Assembly: GCA_963699535.1 (NCBI GenBank)
Contig: CAVOUJ010000028.1
Coordinates: 124,001 to 188,000, forward strand
Length of the DNA: 64,000 nt
From: VBDM01 sp963699535
Lineage (GTDB): Bacteria; Pseudomonadota; Gammaproteobacteria; Burkholderiales; SG8-39
Direction: 5' to 3'
Under the pieces are notes generated by a model that made no database searches, was not told the DNA's origin, and worked only from the letters and a program-made list of their open reading frames with translations. Shown in pieces: positions 35,292 to 44,369 of this stretch. The position numbers and the translations under genes are program-made. Numbering within the stretch: position 1 is the first letter of the stretch; the number at the start of each line of letters is the position of its first letter.

Positions 35292-35966
35292 ATGCCTGAC
35301 CTTGGCCCGTTTATTCCTGCAGGCAGTCTGCCGTGGATGCTCGGCGCCGCGGTGCTCATCTCGGTCGGCGCGATCCTCATCTTCGCGGGCCTCACCGCGC
35401 TCTTCAGCCTGCATCCGCTGCGCTTCACGACCCGGACGCTGCTTGGCCTGCTGCTGATCGCGCTGGGACTGCTCGAGGGAACGATCACCCTTGGAGTCCA
35501 AGGTTACCGCGCGCTCACGCGCGAGGATCTCGCCGCGCGCATCGCGGTCCGCCCCTCCGGGCCGCAGCGCTTTTCCGCGACGCTCGTCTTTCCCGACGGC
35601 CGGCAGGCGAATTACCTCATCGCCGGAGACGAGATCTACGTGGATGCGCGCATCCTCAAGTGGAATGCGCTGGCGAACGCCCTGGGTCTGCACACCGCCT
35701 ACGAGCTCGACCGAGTCGGGGGACGCTACCGCGAGATCGACAAGGAGCGCGCCAATTCGCGTACCCTGTACGCGCTTGGGCAGACGAAGGCGGTGGACCT
35801 GTTCGCGCTGCGCAAACGTTTCCCCTTTCTGGCCGCATTGTTCGACGCCGAGTACGGCTCGGCGGCCTTCTTTCCGGTGAGCGAGCCCGCCGATCTCGAG
35901 CTGCGAGTCTCGACCACGGGCCTTCTCATCCGTCCTGCCGTCGCGAAACCCGCCGCAGAGAAGTGA
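35292..35966 (+). CDS. conserved two-helix membrane protein of unknown function
   Basis: A 224-residue protein with two hydrophobic segments (about residues 13-36 and 46-70) separated by a short basic loop. A mostly soluble C-terminal region follows, rich in charged residues and ending in a Pro/Ala tail. Nothing in it identifies an enzyme; similar small proteins are often labelled cation/multidrug efflux-like without evidence. The GTG of arfB overlaps its stop (GTGA at 35963), so the two genes are coupled. It starts 41 bases after livF, but whether it belongs to the transport operon is uncertain. Confidence 0.65.
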   Translation: MPDLGPFIPAGSLPWMLGAAVLISVGAILIFAGLTALFSLHPLRFTTRTLLGLLLIALGLLEGTITLGVQGYRALTREDLAARIAVRPSGPQRFSATLVFPDGRQANYLIAGDEIYVDARILKWNALANALGLHTAYELDRVGGRYREIDKERANSRTLYALGQTKAVDLFALRKRFPFLAALFDAEYGSAAFFPVSEPADLELRVSTTGLLIRPAVAKPAAEK

Positions 35967-36367
35967 GCGCTCAGCTTACCGTCCCGGCGAGCGAGATCGA
36001 ACTCCGCGCGGTGCGCGCTCAAGGAGCCGGCGGGCAGAACGTCAACAAGGTCTCGAACGCGGTCCATCTGCGCTTCGACATCCGGGCTTCGTCGCTCCCG
36101 GAAGCCGTGAAGTACCGGCTCCTCCGGCGTCGCGACCGCCGCATCACGGACGACGGTGTCGTCGTGATCAAGGCGCAGCAGCACCGCAGCCTCGAGATGA
36201 ACCGCGCGGAAGCGCTGGCACGGCTTCAGGAGCTGGTGGACGCCGCGGCACACGCGCCCAAGACGCGCAAACGCACGCGCCCGACTCGCGCGTCGAAAGA
36301 GCGGCGGCTGGAAGGCAAGACCCGGCGCGGCCGGATCAAGGCGTTGCGCCGGGGAGTTGTCGACTGA
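35963..36367 (+). CDS. arfB: alternative ribosome-rescue peptidyl-tRNA hydrolase ArfB
   Basis: Short class-I release-factor-like protein of 134 residues. The catalytic GGQ motif lies in RAQGAGGQNVNKVSNAVHLRFD near residue 25. The C-terminal tail is strongly basic (KTRKRTRPTRASKERRLEGKTRRGR), as needed to enter the empty mRNA channel of stalled ribosomes. The GTG start overlaps the upstream stop and gives the expected N-terminus VSAQLTVPASEIELRAVRAQ. It converges with the molybdenum hydroxylase large subunit 4 bases away. Confidence 0.93.
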   Translation: MSAQLTVPASEIELRAVRAQGAGGQNVNKVSNAVHLRFDIRASSLPEAVKYRLLRRRDRRITDDGVVVIKAQQHRSLEMNRAEALARLQELVDAAAHAPKTRKRTRPTRASKERRLEGKTRRGRIKALRRGVVD

Positions 36368-36371
36368 AGTT

Positions 36372-38760
36372 CTAGACCTTGCCCAGCGCCCGCAGCACGT
36401 CTTCGGGCGTGATCGGCTGGCTCGTGACCTTGGCGCCGAGCGGCCGCAGCGCGTCGTTCACGGCGTTCATGATCGCCGCCGGCGCACCGCCGGTGCCGGC
36501 TTCGCCGGCACCCTTGGCGCCGAGCATCGAGGTTTTCGTCGGCGTCTCGACGTGCGCGCACTCGATGTCGGGCATCTCGGCGGCCATCGGCACGAGATAG
36601 TCGGCCATGGTGGCGTTGAGGAGCTGCCCGCGATCGTCGTAGAGGCAGTGCTCGTAGAGCGCGCCGCCGATGCCCTGCACGATGCCGCCGCGCGCCTGCT
36701 CGTCCACGAGCTTCGGGTTGATGACGCGGCCGCAGTCGTCCACGCACCACATCTTGAGGAGCTTCACGAAGCCGGTCTCGGTATCGACTTCGAGGTGGCA
36801 CCCTTGAGCGCCGTTGCTGAAGACAAAAGCGTAGTCCTTGACGCGGTAGTGGCGCGTGACGACGAGCTCCGGCTGGAAGTCGACCGGCAACTCGTTGCCG
36901 CGGTAGTAGCAGATGCGCGCGAGCTCGGCGAGGGTCAAGCCCTGATCGGTGCTCTTCTTCACGACTTTGCCGTCGACGATGTCGAGGTCCGCGGCATCCG
37001 TTTTCAGAATCACCGCGCCGACCTGAAGGATGTTGGCTTTCAGCGCGAGCCCCGCCTGGAGCACCGCTTCGCCGCCGATTCCCGCCGCGCGCGAGGCCCA
37101 GGTGCCGCCGCCGTAGGGCACCTTGTCGGTGTCGCCGGTCAGCACCTTCACGCAGCTCATCTCGACTCCGAGCGCGGTGGCGGCGATCTGCGCCATGATC
37201 GTTTCCGTTCCCTGCCCCTGCTCGGTGACTCCGGTCGCGGCGACGATCGAGCCGTTCGCGTCCAGCTTGATCGTGCAGCCGTCCTGCGCGGCGATCCTCG
37301 CGCCGCCCACGCCGTAGAACATCGGGCTCGGGTTGGTGACCTCGATGAAGGAGGAAAGGCCGATGCCGCGATGGATGCCTTTCTTGCGAAGCTCCGCCTG
37401 CTCGCGGCGCAGTTCGTCGTACTTCATCAGCTCGAGAAGCTTCGCCATGCACTTGTGGTGCGAGAGGGCTTCGAATCGCATCCCCGACGCCGACTTGCAG
37501 GGATAGGCGTCGTCGGGAATGAGGTTCTTCTTCCTCATCTCAGCGGCGTCGATGCCGAGCTTCGCCGCCGCCTGATCGACCATGTGCTCGGCGACCGCCA
37601 CGGCGATCGGGTGTCCCACCGCGCGGTACTGGCACATCATGTTCTTGTTCTGGAAGACGACCGTGGCCTTGGCCCGGTACTCCTTGTGCTTGTAGGGGCC
37701 GCCGGTGAGATTCACGATCTGGTTCGCCTCGACCCCGGATGAGCGCGGGAACATCGAGTAGGGCCCGACCCCGGTCAGATCGTCGATCTCGAGCGCGGTG
37801 ATGTTGCCTTCGCGATCGACCGCCAGCTTCGCGCGCACGCGGTGGTCGCGCGCGTGGATGTCGGAGAGGAAGGACTCGTAGCGGTCGGCGGCGAATTTCA
37901 CCGGGCGCCCGAGCATGAGCGAGAGCGCGCAGGCGGCGATCTCGTCGCCGTAGGTGTGGATCTTGATGCCGAAGGAGCCGCCGACGTCGCGCGCGACGAC
38001 GCGCACGCGGTGCTCGTCCAGCGACAGCCGGCTCGCGATGATCCCCTGCATCATGTGCGGCGACTGGCCGCAGTGATACACGGTCATCGCCTCCTCGGCA
38101 CGGTTGTAGTCGGCGAGGATCGCCCGCGGCTCCATGGTGACGCCGGTGTGGCGGCCGAAGCGGATCGTGTCCTCGACCACCAGGTGCGCCGACTTGAAGG
38201 CGGCGTCCACGCCGCCGGTGTCGACGACCCTCTGGAAGCACAGGTTGCTGTCGAACTCCTTGTGGATCTTCGGCTCGGACGGATCGAGCGCGCGCTCGGC
38301 GTCGAGCGCCGCGGGCAGTTCCTCGTACCTGACGTCGACCGCTTCCACCGCGTCCTCGGCCTCGGCGCGCGACTGCGCGACCACGGCGACCACCGGCTCG
38401 CCCTGCCAGCGCGCCACGTCCACCGCGAGCGGATACTGGGGCGGCGAGCGCATGTCCGGCGAGATGCGTGAGGACGCCCACGTAGGGCTTCACCACCATC
38501 GCGATCTCGGCGCCGGTGACGACGCGCACCACGCCGGGCATCGCCAGGGCCTTCTTCGACTTGATGTCGACGATCCTCGCGTGCGCGTGGGGCGAGCGCA
38601 CGTAGGCGACGTGCACCATCCGCGGCAGCACGATGTCGTCGACGAACTGCCCTCTGCCTTGAGCGAGGCGCCGCGCCTGAGGGCGCGTCACCGAGCGGCC
38701 GACGTAGCTGTTCGGCGAATCGAAGTTGAGCGTTTTCGTTGTTTCGTCGAACTCGCTCAT
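36372..38760 (-). CDS. xanthine-dehydrogenase-family molybdopterin-binding large subunit (frame interrupted)
   Basis: CoxL-type molybdenum hydroxylase catalytic subunit, about 795 residues. The N-terminus (SYVGRSVTRPQARRLAQGRG, SPHAHARI) and the Moco-binding segments GGSFGIK, GTETIMAQIAATAL and SRAAGIGGEA are present, with the catalytic Glu near the C-terminus in GAKGAGEAG. The active-site loop reads MCQYRAVGHP, not the AYRCAFR of true CO dehydrogenase, so this enzyme hydroxylates another substrate. One surplus base near 38458-38461 (CTCGCCGGAC for CTCGCGGAC) interrupts the frame after the first 100 residues. It overlaps the [2Fe-2S] subunit (ATGA) in the order M-S-L. Confidence 0.88.
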
Positions 38761-39266
38761 CGCATACTCCCGTGCTCGCCTCTGGATGCGCGCGCCTTTG
38801 CCACCGCCTCGATGGCATCGACGATCGCCTGGTACCCGGTGCAGCGGCAGTAATTGCCCGAAAGGTACTCCCGGATGCGTTCGCGCGAGGGGTTCGGCTC
38901 GTCGCGAAGCAGCGATTGCGCCGCGATGAGAATTCCCGGAGAGCAGAATCCGCACTGGATGGCGTTGGTGAGGACGAAGGCGCTTTGCAGCTCCTCGAGC
39001 TCGCGCGAATCCGACAGGCCTTCGATGGTATCGACCTCGCAGCCGTCGGCCTGGACGGCGAACATGAGACAGCCGCGCACGATCTCGCCGTCCACGCGCA
39101 CCGTGCAGGCGCCGCACACGCCGTGCTCGCAGCCGAGGTGCGTTCCGGTGAGCTCGAGCTCGGTCCGCAGGAAGTCGGCGAGGTTCATGCGCGCGGAAAC
39201 GGCGCGCTTCACCTGCTCGCCGTTGACGGTGAGGGAGATTTCGACTGTTTCCATCGGGGCGCTCAT
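38757..39266 (-). CDS. molybdenum hydroxylase [2Fe-2S] small subunit (CoxS/XdhC-like)
   Basis: Iron-sulfur subunit of 169 residues carrying two [2Fe-2S] clusters. The plant-ferredoxin-type site is CEHGVCGACTVRVDGEIVRGC, read across about residues 45-65. The second, helical-bundle site is CGFCSPGIL with YCRCTGYQ. It is intact. It overlaps both neighbours by four bases (ATGA), so all three subunits are made in one operon. It transfers electrons from the Mo centre in the large subunit to FAD in the medium subunit. Confidence 0.93.
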   Translation of the reverse strand: MSAPMETVEISLTVNGEQVKRAVSARMNLADFLRTELELTGTHLGCEHGVCGACTVRVDGEIVRGCLMFAVQADGCEVDTIEGLSDSRELEELQSAFVLTNAIQCGFCSPGILIAAQSLLRDEPNPSRERIREYLSGNYCRCTGYQAIVDAIEAVAKARASRGEHGSMR

Positions 39267-40128
39267 GCTGCAACGCCTTCCAGCTTCTTGAGCACGCGTC
39301 CGGCCAGCACCTTGGCGAGATGGCGTTTCATCGCCGCCGAGGCGTGCAGGTCGGCGCGCGGGTCGAGGTCGGCGTCGAGCTTGGCCAGCGCGCCCTCGAT
39401 CGTCGCCGCCGCCGCGGGCTGGCCTTCGAGCGCACGCTCGAATTGCGCGGCGCGCGCCGGCCGGTCGCCGACGCCGAAGAAAGCGACGCGCATGTCGGAG
39501 AATTTCCCGCCCTTGCGTCGAGCCGTGCGCGGCGACGCCCACCATGGCGTAGTCGCCGTGGCGGCGCGCCAGCTCGCCGAACGCCGAGGCGTAGCCGGGC
39601 TTCGGCCGGGGAAATTCCGCCGCGACGAGCAGCTCGCCGGCCTTCAGCGCGGTGGCGTACAGGCCCTTGAAGAAGTCCTCGGCGGCGACGCGCCGCTCGC
39701 CTTTCTTGCCGGCGACGACGAAGGTCGCACCCAGCGCGAGCGCGCAGGCCGGAAGTTCCGCCGCCGGGTCGGCGAGCGCGCAGCTGCCCGCCGAAGGTGC
39801 CGCGGTTGCGGATCGCCGGGTGCGCGACGTGCGGCATGGCCTGCGCGACGAGCGGCAGGTGGCGCGCGATATCGACCGAGCGCTCCAGCTCGACGTGGCG
39901 CGTGAGCGCGCCGATGCGGACGTGATTCTTCGCGACCTTGATTCCGGCGAGGCCCGCGATGCGGTTGATGTCGACCAGCACCTTGGGCGCGGCGACGCGG
40001 AAGTTCAGCATCGGCACGAGGCTCTGGCCGCCGGCGAGCACGCGCGCGTCGTCCTTGTGCTCGGCGAGCAGCGCGAGCGCCTCTGCGACGCACGCCGGTC
40101 TCGCGTAGGCGAAGCGCGGTGCTTTCAT
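39263..40128 (-). CDS. molybdenum hydroxylase FAD-binding medium subunit (CoxM-like, frame interrupted)
   Basis: FAD-binding subunit of about 288 residues. The start at 40128 has a GAGGAGGAGGGG ribosome site. The FAD pyrophosphate loop is LAGGQSLVPMLNFR, and a second loop IRNRGTFGG precedes the first break. Two extra bases, near 39786-39788 and 39522-39524, move the frame twice in the same sense. Removing them joins LADPAAELPACALALGA, the RRHGDYAMVGVAAH segment and the C-terminal MRVAFFGVGDRPARA. It is the first gene of the three-subunit minus-strand operon. Confidence 0.85.
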
Positions 40129-40147
40129 CCCCTCCTCCTCCGTGACG

Positions 40148-40153
40148 TATTAT
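40148..40153 (+). promoter_or_regulatory. candidate -10 element for the cupin gene
   Basis: TATTAT lies 33 bases before the cupin ATG, in the 57-base gap between divergent genes. No convincing -35 at 16-18 bases is visible, so a regulator-dependent promoter is possible. Confidence 0.3.
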
Positions 40154-40185
40154 GCAGCATCAGTAACGTCGCAGGGAGGACGTCG

Positions 40186-40776
40186 ATGGATTATCCCGAA
40201 ACCCTGCCGCGCCGCGGCTATTCCAAGAAGGAGATGCTGAAGCGCGTCGCGCGCTTCAGGAAGCTCAAGGGCTCGGACGGCGGTCTGCCGGATTCGAAGA
40301 TGCCCGGCTGCGAGCGCATCCTCTACAACGTCATCGGCTTCCAGCCCCCGAAGACCGAGCGCGGCGGCAAGCAGTCGCCGGTGGGCCTGAAGGCCGCGCG
40401 CATGGCGGCGATCAAGATCTCCGAAGGCTTCAACCTCGGCTACTGCCGAGCCTATCCCGGCAAGGGCCCGATGCTGCACAACCACGACACGAACGAGACG
40501 TTCATCGCCATGACCGGCACCTGGCGCGCGATCTGGGAGAACAAGCGGGGCCGCCTGGAGCACGTGGACCTGAAGCCGCTCGACGTGATCTCCTTTCCGC
40601 CCGGGGCGATCCGCCGCTTCATGAACGTCACCAGGGGGCCGAAGAACAAGTACTCGACTCTGATGTTCGTGATCGGCGGCAACGCGCCGAGCTCGGAATT
40701 CACCGATAGGTCGATGCGCGAAATCGAGGCGGCGGGCGCGATGCCCCGGCAGAGCCGCCGCAAGGCATCGCGCTGA
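40186..40776 (+). CDS. cupin-domain protein
   Basis: A 196-residue cupin. The start at 40186 follows GGGAGGA; the frame runs on upstream only as a shadow over the divergent medium subunit. The conserved region is PGKGPMLHNHDTNETFIAMTGTWR (split around residue 95), with His-X-His and Glu as metal ligands, then DVISFPPGAIRRFMNV, where the usual second-motif His is replaced by Arg. That substitution suggests altered metal binding or a non-enzymatic, sensor-like role. It diverges from the molybdenum hydroxylase operon; a hairpin repeat locus follows the stop. Confidence 0.78.
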   Translation: MDYPETLPRRGYSKKEMLKRVARFRKLKGSDGGLPDSKMPGCERILYNVIGFQPPKTERGGKQSPVGLKAARMAAIKISEGFNLGYCRAYPGKGPMLHNHDTNETFIAMTGTWRAIWENKRGRLEHVDLKPLDVISFPPGAIRRFMNVTRGPKNKYSTLMFVIGGNAPSSEFTDRSMREIEAAGAMPRQSRRKASR

Positions 40777-40783
40777 GGGGTTT

Positions 40784-40886
40784 CCCCTCCTTGGATAAGG
40801 AGGGGTGGCGCGAAGCGCCGGGGTGGTTTGATGTGGCCGCACCAACCCGCCCGCTGCGCGGGCACCCCTCCTCAAGGGACGAGGGG
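40784..40886. repeat. double-hairpin intergenic repeat, inverted pair
   Basis: A forward copy starts with CCCCTCCTT, loop GGAT, AAGGAGGGG (40784-40805). It continues with TGGCGC-GAA-GCGCC (40806-40819) and GGGGTGGTT. A reverse-complement copy follows, with stem GCCCGC-TGC-GCGGGC (40849-40863) and CCCCTCCTC. The locus fills the gap between convergent cupin and dienelactone hydrolase genes and may act as a bidirectional terminator. Confidence 0.85.
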
Positions 40887-40892
40887 ACGAAC

Positions 40893-41562
40893 CTAACCGA
40901 CGTGCTTCCGCAGGAATTCGAGCGAGCGCGTGCGCGCGAGCTTCGCGCTCTCGGCGTGGTAGGAGCCGCGCTGGTCGCAGTTGAAGCCGTGCCCGGCGGG
41001 ATAGACGAACGAAGTCACTTCCGGGTGCTCGCCGAGGAATTTCTTGACGCCGTCGATCGGGATCGCGTGGTCGGTCTCGCCCCAGTGGCTCATCACCGGA
41101 CATTTCGGCTTCTCGCCGGAGTTCGCGGTGATGCCGCCGCCGTAGTAGCGTGACCGCGGCCGCGAGGCCCGGCAGGCGCGAGGCGCTCATCCAGGACACG
41201 GTTCCGCCCCAGCAATACCCGACGATGCCGACCTTGCCCGCCGACTTCACGTTGTCCAGCGCCGCGGCGGCGTCCTTCATCACGGTGTCCCACTGCATCT
41301 TCGGGATGAAGGTGCGCCCTCTTTCGATTTCCGGCTGGCTGTAGCCGATGTCCAGGCCGCGCTCGACGCGGTCGAACAACGCCGGCGCGATGGCGAGGTA
41401 GCCGTCCGCGGCGTAGCCGTCGGCCACACCCTTGATGTGGCTGTTGACGCCGAAGATCTCCTGCACGACGATCAGGGCGCCGCGCGGCTTTCCCTTGGGC
41501 TCGGCGCGCCAGGCGGCGAGTTTGTGGCCGTCGGCGGCTTTCAGCTCGATCATCGTACCCAC
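40893..41562 (-). CDS. dienelactone hydrolase family protein (frame interrupted)
   Basis: Alpha/beta hydrolase of about 222 residues with the dienelactone hydrolase nucleophile Cys in GIVGYCWGGTVSW. The acid Asp lies in HWGETDHAIPID, and the catalytic His in YPAGHGFNCDQRGSYH. The preferred start is GTG at 41562, with GGAG 6 bases upstream; an ATG three codons later is an alternative. One surplus base near 41149-41151 splits the gene after AAAVT; the restored sequence continues YYGGGITANSGEKPKCPV. The family opens dienelactones in chlorocatechol and related aromatic pathways, consistent with the neighbouring ring-cleavage-like genes. Confidence 0.87.
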
Positions 41563-41684
41563 GTCGTTCTCCTCTGGCGGTTTTGGGGAAGGCGCAAAGT
41601 GTACTTCGTTCTTTGGCATAATGTGCCCATAAGGCAGGGGGCGCCCGCCCCGAGAGTCCTGCCGCGAACCCAGGAGCAGACGCC

Positions 41685-42204
41685 ATGCCCGTGACCGAAC
41701 TCAATCACTATCTCATCCGCGCCAACGATCTCGAGCGCACCAAGGATTTCTACTGCAGCGTGCTCGGCTTCGAGGTCATGCCGCGCCCTGATTTTCCTTT
41801 TCCCGGCTATTGGCTGGGCGTGAACGGCAAGATCCAGGTTCACCTGGCGCAGGGGGGCGTGCCGAATTCCGAGCTCTACTACCTCGGCAGCCCGAAGAAC
41901 GCGGCGACCACGAACTCCGGCGTGATCGACCACATCGCCTTTCTCGCCACCGACCCGGAAAAGCTCAACGCGCGGTTCGAGAAGCTCGGCCTCGCGTGCG
42001 CGCAAGCGCTATTTCCCCGAGTTCAAGCTCTATCAGATGTTCGTCAAGGACCCGAACGGCCTGACGATCGAGCTGAACTTCCACGGTATCGCCGAGGAGC
42101 CGAAGTGGGGCGGCGGCAGCGAGAGCTACGCCGAGATGCCGCGGGTGACAGGGTCGAAACACATGGCGAAGAAGAAAGCCGCGAGGACCAAGGTCCCCGC
42201 CTGA
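41685..42204 (+). CDS. VOC-family (glyoxalase/extradiol dioxygenase-like) protein (frame interrupted)
   Basis: Single vicinal-oxygen-chelate domain protein of about 172 residues. Probable metal ligands are His8 in ELNHYLIRA, the His in VIDHIAFLATD and the Glu in GLTIELNF. It could be a one-domain extradiol dioxygenase or a glyoxalase/epimerase; the length alone does not decide. One extra base near 42004 (GCGCAAGCGC for GCGCAGCGC) shifts the last 66 residues. The C-terminus ends in a basic Lys/Ala/Arg tail. Its stop overlaps the monooxygenase start by one base (TGATG). Confidence 0.8.
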
Positions 42205-43424
42205 TGAGCGCCCCGCAAGCGGCGCGGAGGAGCGGGGCGGCGAGCTTCTCCGGCGTTCCCTACGAGGACGCAATCGCCCGTGCCCGCGCGCTCGTGCCGG
42301 CGCTTCGCGGCCGCGCGCCGGCCGCCGAAGCCGCGCGCGTGATGCCCGCCGAAACGATCGCCGACCTACACGCGAGCGGCCTCCTGCGCACCATGCAGCC
42401 CAGACGCTGGGGCGGGATGGAGTACGACTTCATCGCCTACGTGGACTTTCCGCTCGAGCTCGCGCGCGGCTGCGCTTCGACCGGATGGGACTTCGCCAAC
42501 CTGCAGATCCACCACTGGATGCTCGCGCTCTACGACGAGCGCGCCCAGGAGGAAGTCTGGGGCGCCAACCCCGAAGCGCTGATCGCCTCGGGCATCGCCT
42601 TCCCGCAGGGGCGCGGCAGGAAAGCCGAAGGCGGCTTCGTGATCGAGGGCAAATGGAATTTCTCCAGTTGCTCCAACATCGCCGACTGGAACATGCTCGC
42701 GGTGACGGTAAGGGACGGCGAGCGCGTGATCGATCACCGCATGTGCCTGCTGCACAAGTCGCAGTACCAGATCGTCGACGACTGGCAAGTGCTCGGCATG
42801 CGCTCCACCGGCAGCATGACCGTGACCGCCAAGGACGTGTTCGTTCCCGAGTACCAGGCGCTGTGCATGTACGAGGCGCGCGGCGGTGACCGCTTTCCCG
42901 GCGCGCGCACCAATCCCGGTCTCGCGTACCAGGTCCCCGCCAGCGCCCTGTTCGGCCACGGCATCGGCGCCTGCGCGGTCGGCAATGCGCAGGCGGCGCT
43001 GGAACTCTCGATCGAGGCGGTGAAGGAGCGCAGCACCAGCTACACCGGCGCGAAGATGCGCGACTTCCAGGCGGTGCAGCTCCGCATAGGCGCGGCGGGC
43101 GCGAAGATCGACGCGGCGCGTCTCATCCTGCGCAACGACGCCATCGAAGGCCAGGAGATCGCGAACCGGAAGGCCCTCGCCGATCCGCTCACCAAGCTCC
43201 GCTTCAAGCGGAACCTCGCCTACGCGGTGAACCTGTGCACCGAGGCCGTCGACCTGCTGCACGCCATGGCGGGCGCGAACGGAATCTACGAGACCTATCC
43301 GCTGGAGCGCATCTTCCGCGATGCGCATTCGCTCGCCGGCCACATCAGCTTCAGCTTCGATGCCCACGCGTCGGCGTGGGGCCTGGTCGCGCTGGGCGGC
43401 GAGGTCAACAACCCGACGCTTTAG
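42204..43424 (+). CDS. acyl-CoA-dehydrogenase-fold flavin-dependent monooxygenase (group D, HsaA/HpaB-C2-like)
   Basis: A 406-residue protein with the acyl-CoA dehydrogenase fold. The segments GGMEYDFIAYVDFPLELARGC, IEGKWNFSSCSNIADW and LGMRSTGSMTVTAKDVFVP match two-component phenol hydroxylase oxygenases (HsaA and p-hydroxyphenylacetate hydroxylase C2 type) better than true acyl-CoA dehydrogenases. The catalytic Glu of acyl-CoA dehydrogenases is not apparent. A flavin reductase partner is not in the window. It is translationally coupled to the VOC gene; FAH follows after 4 bases. Confidence 0.8.
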   Translation: MSAPQAARRSGAASFSGVPYEDAIARARALVPALRGRAPAAEAARVMPAETIADLHASGLLRTMQPRRWGGMEYDFIAYVDFPLELARGCASTGWDFANLQIHHWMLALYDERAQEEVWGANPEALIASGIAFPQGRGRKAEGGFVIEGKWNFSSCSNIADWNMLAVTVRDGERVIDHRMCLLHKSQYQIVDDWQVLGMRSTGSMTVTAKDVFVPEYQALCMYEARGGDRFPGARTNPGLAYQVPASALFGHGIGACAVGNAQAALELSIEAVKERSTSYTGAKMRDFQAVQLRIGAAGAKIDAARLILRNDAIEGQEIANRKALADPLTKLRFKRNLAYAVNLCTEAVDLLHAMAGANGIYETYPLERIFRDAHSLAGHISFSFDAHASAWGLVALGGEVNNPTL

Positions 43425-43428
43425 GCCC

Positions 43429-44298
43429 GTGAAAATCTGCCGCTTCGACAACAACCGCCTCGGCGTGGTCCAGGACGACCAGGTGCTCGACGTCACCGCC
43501 GCGCTTACGGTCATTCCCGAGCAGCGCTGGCCGATCGCTCAAGGGGACCCGCTGATCGCGAATCTCAGGCGCGTGCTCGCCGCGGCGAAGAAGCTCCTGC
43601 CCAAGGCGAGGAGGAAACCGCTCGCCCGCGTCAAGCTGCTTTCTCCGGTGCCGAATCCATCGAAGATCGTCGCGGCGCCGATCAACTACAACGATCACAT
43701 CGCCGAATCGATCAAGGACCCGGGCATCGCGCACGGCCGTATCAACATCCAGAAGGGGATCGGCGAGTGGGGCTTGTTCCTCAAGGCCAACTCCTCGCTC
43801 ATCGGCTTCGGCGAGGAGATACGCCTGCGCTGGCCCGACCGGCGTAACGACCACGAGGTCGAGCTCGCGCTCGTCATCGGCAAGCGCGGCAACAAGATCC
43901 CAAGGGAGAAGGCGCTCGAGCACGTCTGCGCCTATTCGATCGGCCTGGACATGACGGTCAGCGGGCCCGAGCTTCAGTGCTTCAGGAAGTCGATCGACAC
44001 CTACAGCGTGCTCGGGCCGTGGCTCGTGACCGCCGACGAGATCGTCGATCCCAACAATCTCGATCTCTCGATCAGGGTGAACGGCGAGCTGAGGCAGAAT
44101 TCGAACACGAAGTATCTCGTCTACGACGTCCAGCGCCTGATCGAGTTCGGATCCGCGATGTACACGCTGCACCCGGGGGACATCATCATGACCGGAACGC
44201 CTGCCGGAGTGAGTCCGGTGAAGCCGGGTGACCTGCTGCATGCGTACGTCCAGGGGGTGGGCGAAGCCGATGTCCGGATTGCATCTGCGTATGCCTGA
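43429..44298 (+). CDS. fumarylacetoacetate hydrolase family protein
   Basis: FAH-fold enzyme of 289 residues. The start is GTG at 43429, four bases after the monooxygenase stop. The domain begins near residue 75 (VAAPINYNDHIAES). Metal ligands are expected in NDHEVELALVIGKRG (two Glu), the Asp of SIGLDMTVSG and the GDIIMTGTPAG loop. Family members hydrolyse or decarboxylate meta-cleavage products such as hydroxymuconate semialdehyde derivatives. That fits the preceding monooxygenase and VOC genes as a phenolic ring-cleavage route; the exact substrate is unknown. Confidence 0.9.
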   Translation: MKICRFDNNRLGVVQDDQVLDVTAALTVIPEQRWPIAQGDPLIANLRRVLAAAKKLLPKARRKPLARVKLLSPVPNPSKIVAAPINYNDHIAESIKDPGIAHGRINIQKGIGEWGLFLKANSSLIGFGEEIRLRWPDRRNDHEVELALVIGKRGNKIPREKALEHVCAYSIGLDMTVSGPELQCFRKSIDTYSVLGPWLVTADEIVDPNNLDLSIRVNGELRQNSNTKYLVYDVQRLIEFGSAMYTLHPGDIIMTGTPAGVSPVKPGDLLHAYVQGVGEADVRIASAYA

Positions 44299-44369
44299 TG
44301 GCCGATCGGCCCATCGACGAAACCATGCCTGACCGAGCCGCAGTCGCACTAGCCTATACTGGAGAATCC

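Noticed and set aside
36372..40128. Carbon monoxide dehydrogenase
   Set aside because: The subunit order fits, but the active-site loop lacks AYRCAFR, so only the wider molybdenum hydroxylase family can be claimed.
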